Of a stretch of 64,000 bases of DNA, positions 8,165 through 16,147 are shown in pieces. Source of the DNA: Pumilibacter muris (GTDB lineage: Bacteria; Bacillota; Clostridia; Christensenellales; Pumilibacteraceae); contig NZ_CALPCN010000003.1 in NCBI RefSeq assembly GCF_943193045.1, forward strand, positions 124,001-188,000. The letters run 5' to 3'. Under the pieces are notes generated by a model. It searched no databases and had not been told where the DNA came from. It saw nothing but the letters and a program-made list of their open reading frames with translations. Position numbers and translations under genes: made by a program. Numbering within the stretch: the first letter of the stretch is position 1; each line of letters opens with the position of its first letter.

Positions 8165-8857
8165 CTACTTTTTCTTGCATTCGGCTATTTTGGTGCGGAG
8201 TTTGGCAATCGTCGCCGTCATAATGGATTTTGCGTTGCCGACGTTTACGGTGTACGTCTTTCCCGGCACTGTGAAAATAACTTTGTTAGAGGTTGCGGGA
8301 ACCCAAACTTGAATTTCTTTGTTCTTTTTAAGGCATCCGCTTTGCTCTATCACGTCGCGCCGCGTTTCGGTGGTTACGGTGTTCAGCGCAATAGAGGTAA
8401 TGTCTTTATACATTATGCTTGCCGCGAGTTCGTTGTTGTAGCGGTCGGTAAGCGAGAACGTGCGGGAATAAAAATACATAGTGTCGGCGCCGTATAAAAG
8501 CACCGTTGTGGTTATGCGCGAAGTCCTTGCCGTTTCGTCGGCGCCCATTTTAACGTATTCGGCGTTTTCGAATTCGGGCGTATGCACTTTAAGCGACTCG
8601 TTGAACCAACTTTGGTTGCCGTCAAGTCCGAGAGCGGCAAAAACGGCTTGTTCGGTAAGTTCGCCCGCGCGCTTTGCCACAAGCTCGTCGTATTGCGCGT
8701 CCGACACCAAAAGTACCTGTTTCTTTTTGAAACAGCCTTTCTTTTTAGCCGCATTGAAAAAATAATTTAGCGCCACAACCTCTTCGTCGGTTTTTCCCTT
8801 TATCGCTTCGTCGTAAGCAAGTTGTTTGCGAGACTGCTCTTCGTTGTGTTCTTTCAT
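8165..8857 (-). CDS. Hypothetical protein with PH-like C-terminal region
   Basis: About 230 residues from the ATG at 8857, preceded by GGGAGAG; the longer frame from 8911 would start inside the promoter. The N-terminal half is charged and helical. The C-terminal half alternates short strands and ends in a helix (TVLLYGADTMYFYSRTF, VIFTVPGKTYTVNV, IMTATIAKLRTKI), reminiscent of bacterial PH-like domains. That resemblance is weak, and no function is assigned. It is read before the PNPOx-like gene from one promoter. Confidence 0.7.
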   Translation of the reverse strand: MKEHNEEQSRKQLAYDEAIKGKTDEEVVALNYFFNAAKKKGCFKKKQVLLVSDAQYDELVAKRAGELTEQAVFAALGLDGNQSWFNESLKVHTPEFENAEYVKMGADETARTSRITTTVLLYGADTMYFYSRTFSLTDRYNNELAASIMYKDITSIALNTVTTETRRDVIEQSGCLKKNKEIQVWVPATSNKVIFTVPGKTYTVNVGNAKSIMTATIAKLRTKIAECKKK

Positions 8858-8882
8858 CCGCTCTCCCGTCCTTTTTTCTTTT

Positions 8883-8911
8883 AGTATAACACACTTTTGG
8901 GCGTCAGTCAA
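8883..8911 (-). promoter_or_regulatory. Promoter of the minus-strand pair
   Basis: On the minus strand, TTGACT (8911-8906) and TATACT (8888-8883) with a 17-base spacer. Confidence 0.8.
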
Positions 8912-8983
8912 TACGCTTGCGTAAAAAAACTTTAAACGCGCGGCTTTTATGCGCGCTATTTTTCGGCGAAAGGGTCTCGGCTC

Positions 8984-9012
8984 TTGACTTTTCCGTTTCG
9001 GTGCGGTATACT
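8984..9012 (+). promoter_or_regulatory. Promoter of GH78-like gene
   Basis: TTGACT (8984-8989) and TATACT (9007-9012), spacer 17. It diverges from the promoter at 8883-8911. Confidence 0.8.
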
Positions 9013-9083
9013 AAAAGGAAAGCATGGTATTATATGATTATTATGCTTTGAATAAATATAAAAAAGCAGGTTCAGGAGTTTAA

Positions 9084-10658
9084 ATGAACGCTATAACCGA
9101 AATTGTCAGACCTGAGAGAATAGTTCTCGAACACAAAACCGAAAACGCGGAAGCTCTTACAAGAGAGAAACCGCTTCAAATATCGCTTACCGAACCAGAC
9201 CTTACCGTTATTCGCGCGGGCGGCTATGTTGTGCTTGATTACGGTGCCGAACTTGCGGGCGGAGTGCGGTTGCTTTCGTTCAAGGGCAGTAAAAAAGTGC
9301 GGTTGCGTCTCGGCGAAAGCGTGTCGGAAGCGTGCAGCGAAATTACGGGCGGCACTGCAACCAACGACCACGCTGTGCGCGACGGTGTTTTTTGTTTGCC
9401 CGATTTCAGCGACCAAAGTTACTTTAACAGCGGATTTCGGTTTTTGCGTATAGACTGCCTCGAAGGAGAGCTCGGATTAAAGTGCGCCGTTGCCGAATAT
9501 ACGCATTTTGCGGGGGAGCAGCTCGGCTCGTTCGAGTGCGACCGCCCGCTTTTAAACGAAATTTTTGCTACTGCGGCTCGTACCGTTATGCTCAATTTGC
9601 AAAACGGGTATATTTGGGACGGCATAAAACGCGACCGACTTGTTTGGATTGGCGACATTCACCCCGAAATGCTTGCGGCGACTCATGTGTTCGGCAGACT
9701 TGAAAATATCGAGCGCGCGCTCGATTTTGTGCGCGAGGGTACGCCGCTTCCCAAATGGATGAACGATTTTCCCACATATTCCATGTGGTGGCTTTTAATA
9801 CTTAAAGACTATTATATGCTCACGGGCGCGCGGGAGTTCGTTCTCGAAAGCGTTAATTACGTTATAGAACTCAGCGAACAAATAAACAAGCTTATCACGC
9901 ACGACGGGGAATTAAAGCTCGATTTCATTTTCCTTGATTGGCCCACTCACGATAAGCCCGATGAAGCTCCCGGCGTTCATGCGTTGGCGCTTTTGGCTAT
10001 GCAAGCCGCGATTTCGCTTTGCGCCGATTTCGGAGTGGAAAACGTTGCGGCGGCGCAAGCCGAAGAAAAATTGAAGCGTTACGCCGTTCGCGCCGAAAAA
10101 AGCAAACAGGCTATAGCTATGCAGCTTCTTGCCGGCTATAATTCCGCTGTGGACAAACTTTTAGAGGGCGGAAGCGCCGGCATGAGCACGTTTATGAGCT
10201 ATTATATTTTGCGCGCCGTGCACAACAGCGGCTACGGCAAACAAGCTCTTTCAATGCTCGAAGAATATTACGGCGGCATGTTGTCGTTGGGCGCAACTTC
10301 GTTTTGGGAAGATTTCGATATATGCTGGTTGAATAACGCGGCGCCCATAACCCGTTTGCCCGAAGACGGCGAGGTTGACGTTCACGCGTCTTTCGGCGCT
10401 TATTGTTACGTCGGTTTCCGCCATTCGCTGTGTCACGGTTGGTCGAGCGGTCCCGTTCCTTATTTGTTCCGCCTTATTCTCGGATTCGAGCCTTTGGAAG
10501 CGGGGTGCAAGACCGTTAGAATAAAACCCGATTTGTGCGGGCTTAAATATGTGAATGCCAAAATTCCCGTTCCCGGAGGCTTGATAGAAGTTAAGGCGTG
10601 CGAGGGCAAAAAGACCGAAATAAAAGCTCCTGCGGGCATAAAAGTTATTACCGATTAA
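9084..10658 (+). CDS. Alpha-L-rhamnosidase-like glycoside hydrolase (GH78-type)
   Basis: A 524-residue enzyme-like protein. After an N-terminal beta region it shows the (alpha/alpha)6-barrel signature: DGIKRDRLVWIGDIHPE near residue 180 (acidic residues of the active-site block), the aromatic WWLLILKDYY, and the end block TSFWEDFD with VDVHASFGAYC and SLCHGWSSGP. It is shorter than classical GH78 enzymes (about 900), lacking extra beta-sandwich domains. No signal peptide, so probably intracellular. AGGAG precedes the ATG. It stands alone between promoter and tRNA, but another GH78-like gene is at 30476. Rhamnose specificity is a family inference. Confidence 0.82.
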   Translation: MNAITEIVRPERIVLEHKTENAEALTREKPLQISLTEPDLTVIRAGGYVVLDYGAELAGGVRLLSFKGSKKVRLRLGESVSEACSEITGGTATNDHAVRDGVFCLPDFSDQSYFNSGFRFLRIDCLEGELGLKCAVAEYTHFAGEQLGSFECDRPLLNEIFATAARTVMLNLQNGYIWDGIKRDRLVWIGDIHPEMLAATHVFGRLENIERALDFVREGTPLPKWMNDFPTYSMWWLLILKDYYMLTGAREFVLESVNYVIELSEQINKLITHDGELKLDFIFLDWPTHDKPDEAPGVHALALLAMQAAISLCADFGVENVAAAQAEEKLKRYAVRAEKSKQAIAMQLLAGYNSAVDKLLEGGSAGMSTFMSYYILRAVHNSGYGKQALSMLEEYYGGMLSLGATSFWEDFDICWLNNAAPITRLPEDGEVDVHASFGAYCYVGFRHSLCHGWSSGPVPYLFRLILGFEPLEAGCKTVRIKPDLCGLKYVNAKIPVPGGLIEVKACEGKKTEIKAPAGIKVITD

Positions 10659-10718
10659 ACGCGGATTAGAAGAATTTAGTCGGCGCTAAGCAAAAAACGG
10701 AAAATGTCGTTTCCTTGC

Positions 10719-10748
10719 TTGACGCGTCGGCGTGAAATGCGGTATACT
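10719..10748 (+). promoter_or_regulatory. tRNA-Gly promoter
   Basis: TTGACG (10719-10724) and TATACT (10743-10748), spacer 18, ending 16 bases before the tRNA. Confidence 0.8.
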
Positions 10749-10764
10749 ATGGTTGCCGCTTTTT

Positions 10765-10839
10765 GCGGAAGTGGCTCAATGGTAGAGCGTCAGCTTCCCA
10801 AGCTGAACGTTGCGGGTTCGAGTCCCGTCTTCCGCTCCA
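10765..10839 (+). tRNA. tRNA-Gly (CCC)
   Basis: Complete cloverleaf: acceptor GCGGAAG/CTTCCGC, D-arm with GGTAGAGC, anticodon loop TTCCCAA (anticodon CCC), T-loop GGTTCGAGTCC, encoded CCA at 10837-10839. Confidence 0.95.
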
Positions 10840-10843
10840 AAAA

Positions 10844-10888
10844 GACACACACGAAAAGAGCGTATAAAACTCCGTTGTGTGTTTTTTT
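10844..10888 (+). terminator. Terminator after tRNA-Gly
   Basis: Imperfect stem of ACACACACG with CGTTGTGTGT, then seven T. The stretch from here to 11056 holds no supported gene. Confidence 0.65.
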
Positions 10889-11056
10889 CTATGCAAAAAC
10901 GCTCTTTTAGGCTGTTTTCGGGTAGTCGCCCATTTAGTGCAATATACGCTTATCCAGACGGAATTTATTTTCTTTTTCTTTTCGTTTTCCTGTTTTTGAG
11001 TTGGATACAACGAAAATGGTTTTGTCCCTCATTGAACGAAGAGGATGGCGCTTTAA

Positions 11057-11082
11057 ATAAAAGCGGACGTCCGTCCGCTTTT
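11057..11082 (-). terminator. Terminator of the queuosine operon
   Basis: Palindromic stem AAAAGCGGACG/CGTCCGCTTTT just beyond the queF stop, with T-rich sequence on the minus strand. Confidence 0.75.
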
Positions 11083-11085
11083 GTA

Positions 11086-11577
11086 TTATCTGTTGTCTAT
11101 TTTTTCGGGGTACATATCATGGTGCGAAAGTCTGTCCCAGGCTACCTGTTCCCACTTGGTCCCCTTTTTTCCGTAGTTGCAATAAGGGTCTATGGAAATC
11201 CCGCCGCGTGGCAAAAACTTGCCCCATACTTCGATATATGCGGGGTCCATCAAATCAATAAGGTCGTTCATAATTATGTTCACGCAGTCTTCGTGGAAAT
11301 CGCCGCGGTTTCTGAACCCGAAAAGATACAGTTTTAAAGACTTGCTTTCAACCATCTTTTCGCGTGGTACGTATGAGATGTAGATTGCGGCAAAATCGGG
11401 CTGACCCGTAATTGGGCAAAGGCTTGTGAATTCGGGGCAGTTAAACTTTACGAAATAGTCCCTTCCGGGATGTTTGTTTGCAAACGTTTCCAAAACGGAT
11501 GGGGTGTAAGTCTGCGGATATTTAGTGTCGTTGTTACCGAGCAGGGTAATACCTTCGTTTGGTTTTTCTCTTAGCAT
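11086..11577 (-). CDS. queF: NADPH-dependent 7-cyano-7-deazaguanine reductase
   Basis: A 163-residue short-form QueF that reduces preQ0 to preQ1, the last free-base step before insertion into tRNA. Visible signatures: the catalytic-Cys region [12 protein letters not shown] near residue 55, [14 protein letters not shown] (NADPH-binding motif) and FHEDCVN. Last gene of the operon. Its AGGAG ribosome site lies inside the end of queC, one base before coupling. Confidence 0.96.
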   Translation of the reverse strand: MLREKPNEGITLLGNNDTKYPQTYTPSVLETFANKHPGRDYFVKFNCPEFTSLCPITGQPDFAAIYISYVPREKMVESKSLKLYLFGFRNRGDFHEDCVNIIMNDLIDLMDPAYIEVWGKFLPRGGISIDPYCNYGKKGTKWEQVAWDRLSHHDMYPEKIDNR

Positions 11578-11578
11578 A

Positions 11579-12265
11579 TTATTCTCCTTTTATTGCGGGG
11601 TCTTCTATTCCGTTGGCTCTAAATGACTCGGCACGGTCTCGACAGGTAGCGCATACGCCGCAAGGTTTTCCGCCGCCCGAATAACAGCTCCAGGTATATT
11701 TGTACGGAACGCCGAGTTCAAGCCCCATTTTTACAACCTGAGATTTGTTTAAGTTTACAAATGGCGCAAGAATTCTAAGCTGTTTGCCGCTGCCCGTATA
11801 AATAGCTTCGCTCATAGCGGAATTGAACTTTTCGCTGCAATCGGGATAGGCGTTGCCGGCCGCGTCGTCGCTGTGCGCGCCGTAATATATCGCCTCGCAC
11901 CCGTGCGACAGCGCCACGCTTGCCGCCGCCGAAAGAAACAGTCCGTTCCTGAAAGGGACATAGGTTGAAACCGGTTTGCCACCCGTTATGGAAAGCTGTT
12001 CGGCATAACTTTGCAGGGGTATATCTTTGGGTGAATCCGCCAACAGCGAACAGTCCGAACCTTCGAATATGACAGAAAGGTCAAGCCGCTTTAAACTAAC
12101 GCCGTAAAAGTCGGCAACTTTTTGCGCTGCGTCGAGTTCTTTACTGTGGGTCTGACCGTAGTAAACGGAAAGGGCTGAAACTTCCGTTGCACCGTATTTT
12201 TGAACCGCCAGTCCGAGACAGGTTGCGCTGTCTACGCCGCCGCTTAATAAAACGAGTGCTTTCAT
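11579..12265 (-). CDS. queC: 7-cyano-7-deazaguanine synthase
   Basis: A 228-residue ATP-dependent amidotransferase-like enzyme making preQ0 from 7-carboxy-7-deazaguanine and ammonia. The PP-loop [12 protein letters not shown] is at the N-terminus and the zinc site ([18 protein letters not shown]) near the C-terminus, with [11 protein letters not shown] between them. The ATG overlaps the folE stop by four bases (ATGA), implying translational coupling. Confidence 0.96.
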   Translation of the reverse strand: MKALVLLSGGVDSATCLGLAVQKYGATEVSALSVYYGQTHSKELDAAQKVADFYGVSLKRLDLSVIFEGSDCSLLADSPKDIPLQSYAEQLSITGGKPVSTYVPFRNGLFLSAAASVALSHGCEAIYYGAHSDDAAGNAYPDCSEKFNSAMSEAIYTGSGKQLRILAPFVNLNKSQVVKMGLELGVPYKYTWSCYSGGGKPCGVCATCRDRAESFRANGIEDPAIKGE

Positions 12266-12834
12266 GCCTTGTCACCCAAAAGATTTTGCAGGGAAATGTC
12301 GTCTTTGAACGCACCGAAGTAAGTTTTGGTAACCGTTTTTGACGATACGTTTTTTATACCGCGCGAAGTCATACAGCTGTGGTAGCCTTCTATCCTAACG
12401 CCGACGTCGGGCGATAAAGCCGCAAGTGAAATTATCTCGGCAATGTCCCGTCCCAGACGTTCTTGCAATTGCAACCGCTTTGCCGCCATATCGCAAATGC
12501 GCGCGATTTTGCTAAGCCCCAGTACTCTTCCGCGCGGGATGTACGCCACATTGACTTTCATATCGTACATAAGCGCCATATGATGCTCGCAATAGCTGAA
12601 CGCGCTTATGTCTTTTATTACCACTGCGTCGCCTGAATTTTGGTTGGACGGAACTTCGAAAGTTTTTCCGAACATTTCCGCAATTTCGCGGTTGGTATAT
12701 TTAATTCCTTCAAACGCTTCTTCGTACATTCGAGCCACGCGGGCGGGCGTTTCGCTCAGACCTTCGCGGTCGGGGTCTTCACCTATGGCGACCAATAAGC
12801 CGCGTATATGTTTTTCTATTTTTTTAATATCCAT
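12262..12834 (-). CDS. folE: GTP cyclohydrolase I
   Basis: A 190-residue enzyme converting GTP to dihydroneopterin triphosphate, the shared first step for folate and queuosine. The zinc and catalytic residues are seen in FSYCEHHMALMYD and YHSCMTSRG; VAYIPRGRVLGLSKIARI is the family core. Its place between queE and queC indicates that it supplies the queuosine branch (QueD substrate). GGAG precedes the ATG. Confidence 0.96.
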   Translation of the reverse strand: MDIKKIEKHIRGLLVAIGEDPDREGLSETPARVARMYEEAFEGIKYTNREIAEMFGKTFEVPSNQNSGDAVVIKDISAFSYCEHHMALMYDMKVNVAYIPRGRVLGLSKIARICDMAAKRLQLQERLGRDIAEIISLAALSPDVGVRIEGYHSCMTSRGIKNVSSKTVTKTYFGAFKDDISLQNLLGDKA

Positions 12835-12842
12835 ACTTTCTC

Positions 12843-13508
12843 CTATACACCGCGCATATCGGGTTCCCAGATGATTTTATGCAACTGTAATTGCAAGCGT
12901 ACACTGTTAAGCTTACGCTCTTTCATAAACTCCACTATTTCCGCAGGTTCTATTTTTCCGAACACGGGGCTGAAATAAACATGGCACCTGTCTGTAAGTC
13001 CGTAGCTGTTTATAATCTCTTCCGCACGCAACAAATCGCGCTTATCCCCAACTACAAACTTGACCGCGTCTTGCAATGTAAGGTAAGGAAAGTTTTCTGT
13101 CAGCATATATTTTTCCATCCCGCTTGAAGGAAGCTTATAATCGGCGGTAACGGCGGGGCGGGGCGATAGGGAAGCGATATATTTTAACGACACGCTTCCG
13201 TTGGTTTCTATTTCAACTTCTGCGCCCGCCGCGCCCAACAATTCTATAAGATGCGCAATATCCGCCTGCAATAGCGGTTCGCCGCCCGTCAGGGTAACAT
13301 TTTTTATGCCCGTCGATTTCACGTATGCAACAAGCTCTTCCGCAGCAACAAGCTCGTATTTTACGTCGGCGGTATTTGCCCAATGCGTGTCGCAGTAGCC
13401 GCAATTAAGATTACAGCCGCAAAAGCGCAAAAATACGGCAAGCTCGCCCGCGCGCGGACCTTCGCCGTTTATGCTTACAAACTTTTCAACTAATTTAAAA
13501 CATGGCAT
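12843..13508 (-). CDS. queE: 7-carboxy-7-deazaguanine synthase (radical SAM)
   Basis: About 221 residues. The radical-SAM cluster FCGCNLNCGYCDTHWA lies near residue 30; an N-terminal MPCFKLVEKFVSINGEGPRA precedes it, and TLTGGEPLLQ supplies the SAM-binding GGE motif. It converts 6-carboxytetrahydropterin to CDG. The ATG at 13508 is preferred to the GTG at 13517: it has GGTGAG at workable spacing and starts two bases after the queD coding region. Confidence 0.94.
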   Translation of the reverse strand: MPCFKLVEKFVSINGEGPRAGELAVFLRFCGCNLNCGYCDTHWANTADVKYELVAAEELVAYVKSTGIKNVTLTGGEPLLQADIAHLIELLGAAGAEVEIETNGSVSLKYIASLSPRPAVTADYKLPSSGMEKYMLTENFPYLTLQDAVKFVVGDKRDLLRAEEIINSYGLTDRCHVYFSPVFGKIEPAEIVEFMKERKLNSVRLQLQLHKIIWEPDMRGV

Positions 13509-13509
13509 A

Positions 13510-13929
13510 TCACTCACCGTACACCGCGCAGTTTTCGGGCGATTCGTACACTTTCACGCTGAAAACGGGCATGCCCTTTTTGTTAAGTTCAGCGTATATG
13601 TGCGCGGCAAAGTTTTCGGCAGTGGGTCTGAAATTCGTTTCAACCAATGAAAACCCTTCTTCTTTGAGCGCGGCAAGGGTCGCCGGTTTAAGGGTGTTTT
13701 TTTCGTAAATAAGCGTGTGGTCAAAACTTTCCGCAAGCTCTTTTACCGCCTTCTTAAAATCGCCGAAGTCCAAGAGCATACCGCGCTTTTCGCCGCTTCC
13801 TTGCAATTTGCCGCCGCTTATCTTTACTTCCACAATCCAGTGGTGACCATGAATATTTGCACACTTGCCGTTGTATCCGTGAAGAAAGTGCGCGCTGTCA
13901 AAACAAGACGAAGTTTTTAAATAATACAT
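13510..13929 (-). CDS. queD: 6-carboxy-5,6,7,8-tetrahydropterin synthase
   Basis: About 139 residues. The catalytic Cys and zinc histidines appear in SSCFDSAHFLHGY and ANIHGHHW, and the C-terminal TAENFAAHIY and VYESPENCAVY fit QueD/PTPS enzymes. The frame can be extended to 13977, but that reaches into the leader terminator; the ATG at 13929 has GGGAG upstream. It is the first gene of the operon and directly follows the structured leader. Confidence 0.94.
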   Translation of the reverse strand: MYYLKTSSCFDSAHFLHGYNGKCANIHGHHWIVEVKISGGKLQGSGEKRGMLLDFGDFKKAVKELAESFDHTLIYEKNTLKPATLAALKEEGFSLVETNFRPTAENFAAHIYAELNKKGMPVFSVKVYESPENCAVYGE

Positions 13930-14054
13930 AGCTCTCCCTTTGCGCAAAAAAGTACAGCCGCAACAAAACGACTGCACCTAAAAATAATATTCCCATTCAG
14001 ATGTCATGGTTTTGTTTAACGACGGAATTAGGCAAACGAACTGTTCGTTTAATT
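13930..14054 (-). promoter_or_regulatory. Queuosine operon leader: candidate riboswitch with terminator
   Basis: The leader is about 125 bases between promoter and queD. It contains a 7-bp hairpin AAACGAACAGTTCGTTT near its 5' end and an intrinsic terminator (9-bp arms 13977-13969 and 13960-13952, then six T). GCCTAA upstream can pair with TTAGGTGC at the 5' base of the terminator, giving an alternative fold that could block termination. The arrangement fits an OFF-type riboswitch or attenuator. I could not match it to the preQ1-I consensus that I remember; preQ1-II/III and the tetrahydrofolate class remain to be tested. Confidence 0.6.
13946..13977 (-). terminator. Leader terminator before queD
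   Basis: GTGCAGTCG pairs with CGGCTGTAC (two wobble pairs) around a TTTTGTTG loop, followed by six T on the minus strand and then the queD ribosome site. Confidence 0.8.
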
Positions 14055-14060
14055 TATTAT

Positions 14061-14089
14061 ATAATACCACGCTGTAACTCGTTTGTCAA
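14061..14089 (-). promoter_or_regulatory. Promoter of the queuosine operon
   Basis: Minus-strand TTGACA (14089-14084) and TATTAT (14066-14061), spacer 17. Confidence 0.85.
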
Positions 14090-14423
14090 CTCAACCGAAA
14101 TGCTTACGAACTACTTATTTTCAAAATAGCGGTAAAATATGATTAGGGTTAAAACCGTATGCTACCGTTTTCAGATTTTAGGTGCGCTGCTTATTATTTA
14201 TTACTGAAAAAAAGCGTGGTTTTGAATACATATTTTTTTAATATAGGGTTAATTTAAACCTTAAAGAGCGATTTAACTGCTATAAGGGGTAAATTTTAAC
14301 TTTTTTTGTATTTTTTAACAACAAAAATAAACTAAGTTTAGTTTTTAAGGCTATAAAATGCCTATAAATATAAAAATTTTAAAAAAAATTGCAAAAAAAG
14401 TTAAACTTTTTTTAAAATGGGTA
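14090..14423. other. AT-rich intergenic region
   Basis: No coding frame is supported. Long A and T tracts and repeated TTTTAACTTTTTT-like runs end in AAAATGGG just before a strong promoter; they could act as an UP element or bent DNA. Confidence 0.5.
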
Positions 14424-14452
14424 TTGACAATCTGTAATTTGTATGTTATGAT
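14424..14452 (+). promoter_or_regulatory. Promoter of the first glycan operon
   Basis: TTGACA (14424-14429) and TATGAT (14447-14452), spacer 17. The untranslated leader is about 130 bases long and contains AAGGAAGG before the ATG at 14593. Confidence 0.8.
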
Positions 14453-14592
14453 ATGTATATAAAGGAATTTTGGGGGACGGAAGCGGCGAAAGCCCGCTCC
14501 TCACAATCCTTATTCGTTCAAATTATGCGGAATGATGAGGTGCCGAAGTTCGGTATGCCGGCGCAAAAGGCGTCGAAAGGAAGGAAACGAAC

Positions 14593-16065
14593 ATGCGAAA
14601 AAGATTTACTACTATTTTGTTGGCGTGCTCTATGCTTTTGTTGAGTGCGACGGGAGGATTTATGGCAGGGTGCGACAAAAAAGGCTCCGATATAGAGCCG
14701 GGAGAATTGCCCGTTTATAATTCGGATAAAAAGTTCGAAGTGGGCATGTGGGTAGGCATATCCGATAAGATTGTGGAATACGACGATTCGGGCAAGAAAA
14801 CGGGCGAAAGACCTTTAACCGATGCCGAGTTTCTCGCGCATTACCAAGAGATAGCGGACGCGGGCTTTACAATCGCGTTTCCCGGCTACGATGTGATGCT
14901 CGACGGCGGCGCTTACAATCTTAAAGCGCTTGAAGCGGCTCACAAGGTGGGCATTCGCCAAATGCTCGGCGACGACCAACTTCGTCAGCTTTTGTTTAAC
15001 GCGAAAACGCGCGTTGAAGCGGGAGTTGTAACGCGCAAAGAATGCGTAGACGAAGTGAAAGACGTGCTTAAAAAGTATACCGAAAGCGAATACGCAAGCG
15101 CATTGTGCGGCTTTATGATTAAAGACGAACCCGGCGCCGACATGTTCGATATGCTTTCGTTTGCCGAAGGTATTTTCCACGAGGCGGCTCCCGAACTCAT
15201 GTTCTATGTGAACATGTTTCCCGTTATAGCCGACCCGTACCAACTTTCGGGCGTCGCGGGCTCTACGGTGCGTTACAGAGACTATCTGCAACGTTGGTTC
15301 AACAAAATGCAGGATAGCTATGTGTCTTACGACCATTATCCGCTTTACGGCAGCGGTATAGACGGTACTTCGTTTGAAAAATCGTTCCTTTACAACATGG
15401 ACATTATGCAGCAGCTCATTGCCGACGAAGGGAAAGACCGCGAGCTTTGGACTTTCTTGCAAAGCATATCGTTCGGCGCGAAAAATCGCGAGCTTCGCAG
15501 CAAAGCCGACGCGAGTATGCAGGCGCTCAGCGCTGTTGCTTACGGCGTTGATTGCATACAGTGGTTTTGCTACACCTGCCCGCCTCCTAACGACGGCGCC
15601 ACTCAGTTCGGAAACGACGCGCTTTTAAACCGCAATTACGAAAAGACGGCGGCTTACGACTACGTTCAGGCTGCCAACCGCGAGGTGCAAGCGCTAATGC
15701 CGTATCTCGGCAACTTCGATTGGAAGGGCGTAATGCTCAGCAAAGTATACGACGACGTTGAGAATTTCGGATTTTTGGAAGATTCGCCAAACGTTATAAC
15801 GTCGGACAAAACGCTTACTTCGTTTAAGAGCAAAGAAGACGCGTTCGCGGGAGTGTTCGAAGATAAAGACGGAAAACGCGGCTATTTGGCGGTGAACTTT
15901 ACCGACCCCGGAAAGAACATAAGCAACACCGTTACAATGACATTGAGCGGCTTTGGCGGCGCGATAGTTGTTAAGAACGGCGAAACAAGCACCGTAAGGC
16001 TTAAATCCGGCACGCTTACTCTCGATTTGAAAGCGGGCGAGGGCGCGTTGGTGATTCCGTACTAA
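14593..16065 (+). CDS. Lipoprotein, TIM-barrel glycosidase-like, DEP/YDxYPL family
   Basis: A 490-residue exported lipoprotein: signal peptide with lipobox MAGC, lipidated C27. The body reads like a (beta/alpha)8 barrel: IADAGFTIAFPGYD, CGFMIKDEPG (acidic pair on a presumed beta4 end), VSYDHYPLYG, WTFLQSISFG and DCIQWFCYTCPPP, then a C-terminal beta-sandwich-like domain. The paralogue at 23290 keeps the DEPG and YD-x-YPL blocks. Together with its position next to a sugar-binding protein this suggests a surface glycan hydrolase or binding protein; the family is not one I can name. Confidence 0.7.
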   Translation: MRKRFTTILLACSMLLLSATGGFMAGCDKKGSDIEPGELPVYNSDKKFEVGMWVGISDKIVEYDDSGKKTGERPLTDAEFLAHYQEIADAGFTIAFPGYDVMLDGGAYNLKALEAAHKVGIRQMLGDDQLRQLLFNAKTRVEAGVVTRKECVDEVKDVLKKYTESEYASALCGFMIKDEPGADMFDMLSFAEGIFHEAAPELMFYVNMFPVIADPYQLSGVAGSTVRYRDYLQRWFNKMQDSYVSYDHYPLYGSGIDGTSFEKSFLYNMDIMQQLIADEGKDRELWTFLQSISFGAKNRELRSKADASMQALSAVAYGVDCIQWFCYTCPPPNDGATQFGNDALLNRNYEKTAAYDYVQAANREVQALMPYLGNFDWKGVMLSKVYDDVENFGFLEDSPNVITSDKTLTSFKSKEDAFAGVFEDKDGKRGYLAVNFTDPGKNISNTVTMTLSGFGGAIVVKNGETSTVRLKSGTLTLDLKAGEGALVIPY

Positions 16066-16147
16066 AAACACTTTCCCTAAAATTTAGGGGATAAAAAATA
16101 GTTTTTGCCGAGCTTTTTCACAAAAAGCGGGAAAGGAGAAAAGAGTT

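Noticed and set aside
10704-11337. Open frames across the tRNA-Gly gene and downstream region
   Set aside because: They read through the tRNA, its terminator and the antisense strand of queF, without ribosome sites.
13930-14054. Standard preQ1-I riboswitch
   Set aside because: The short hairpin plus A-rich tail pattern that I remember for that class was not found; left as an unassigned leader.
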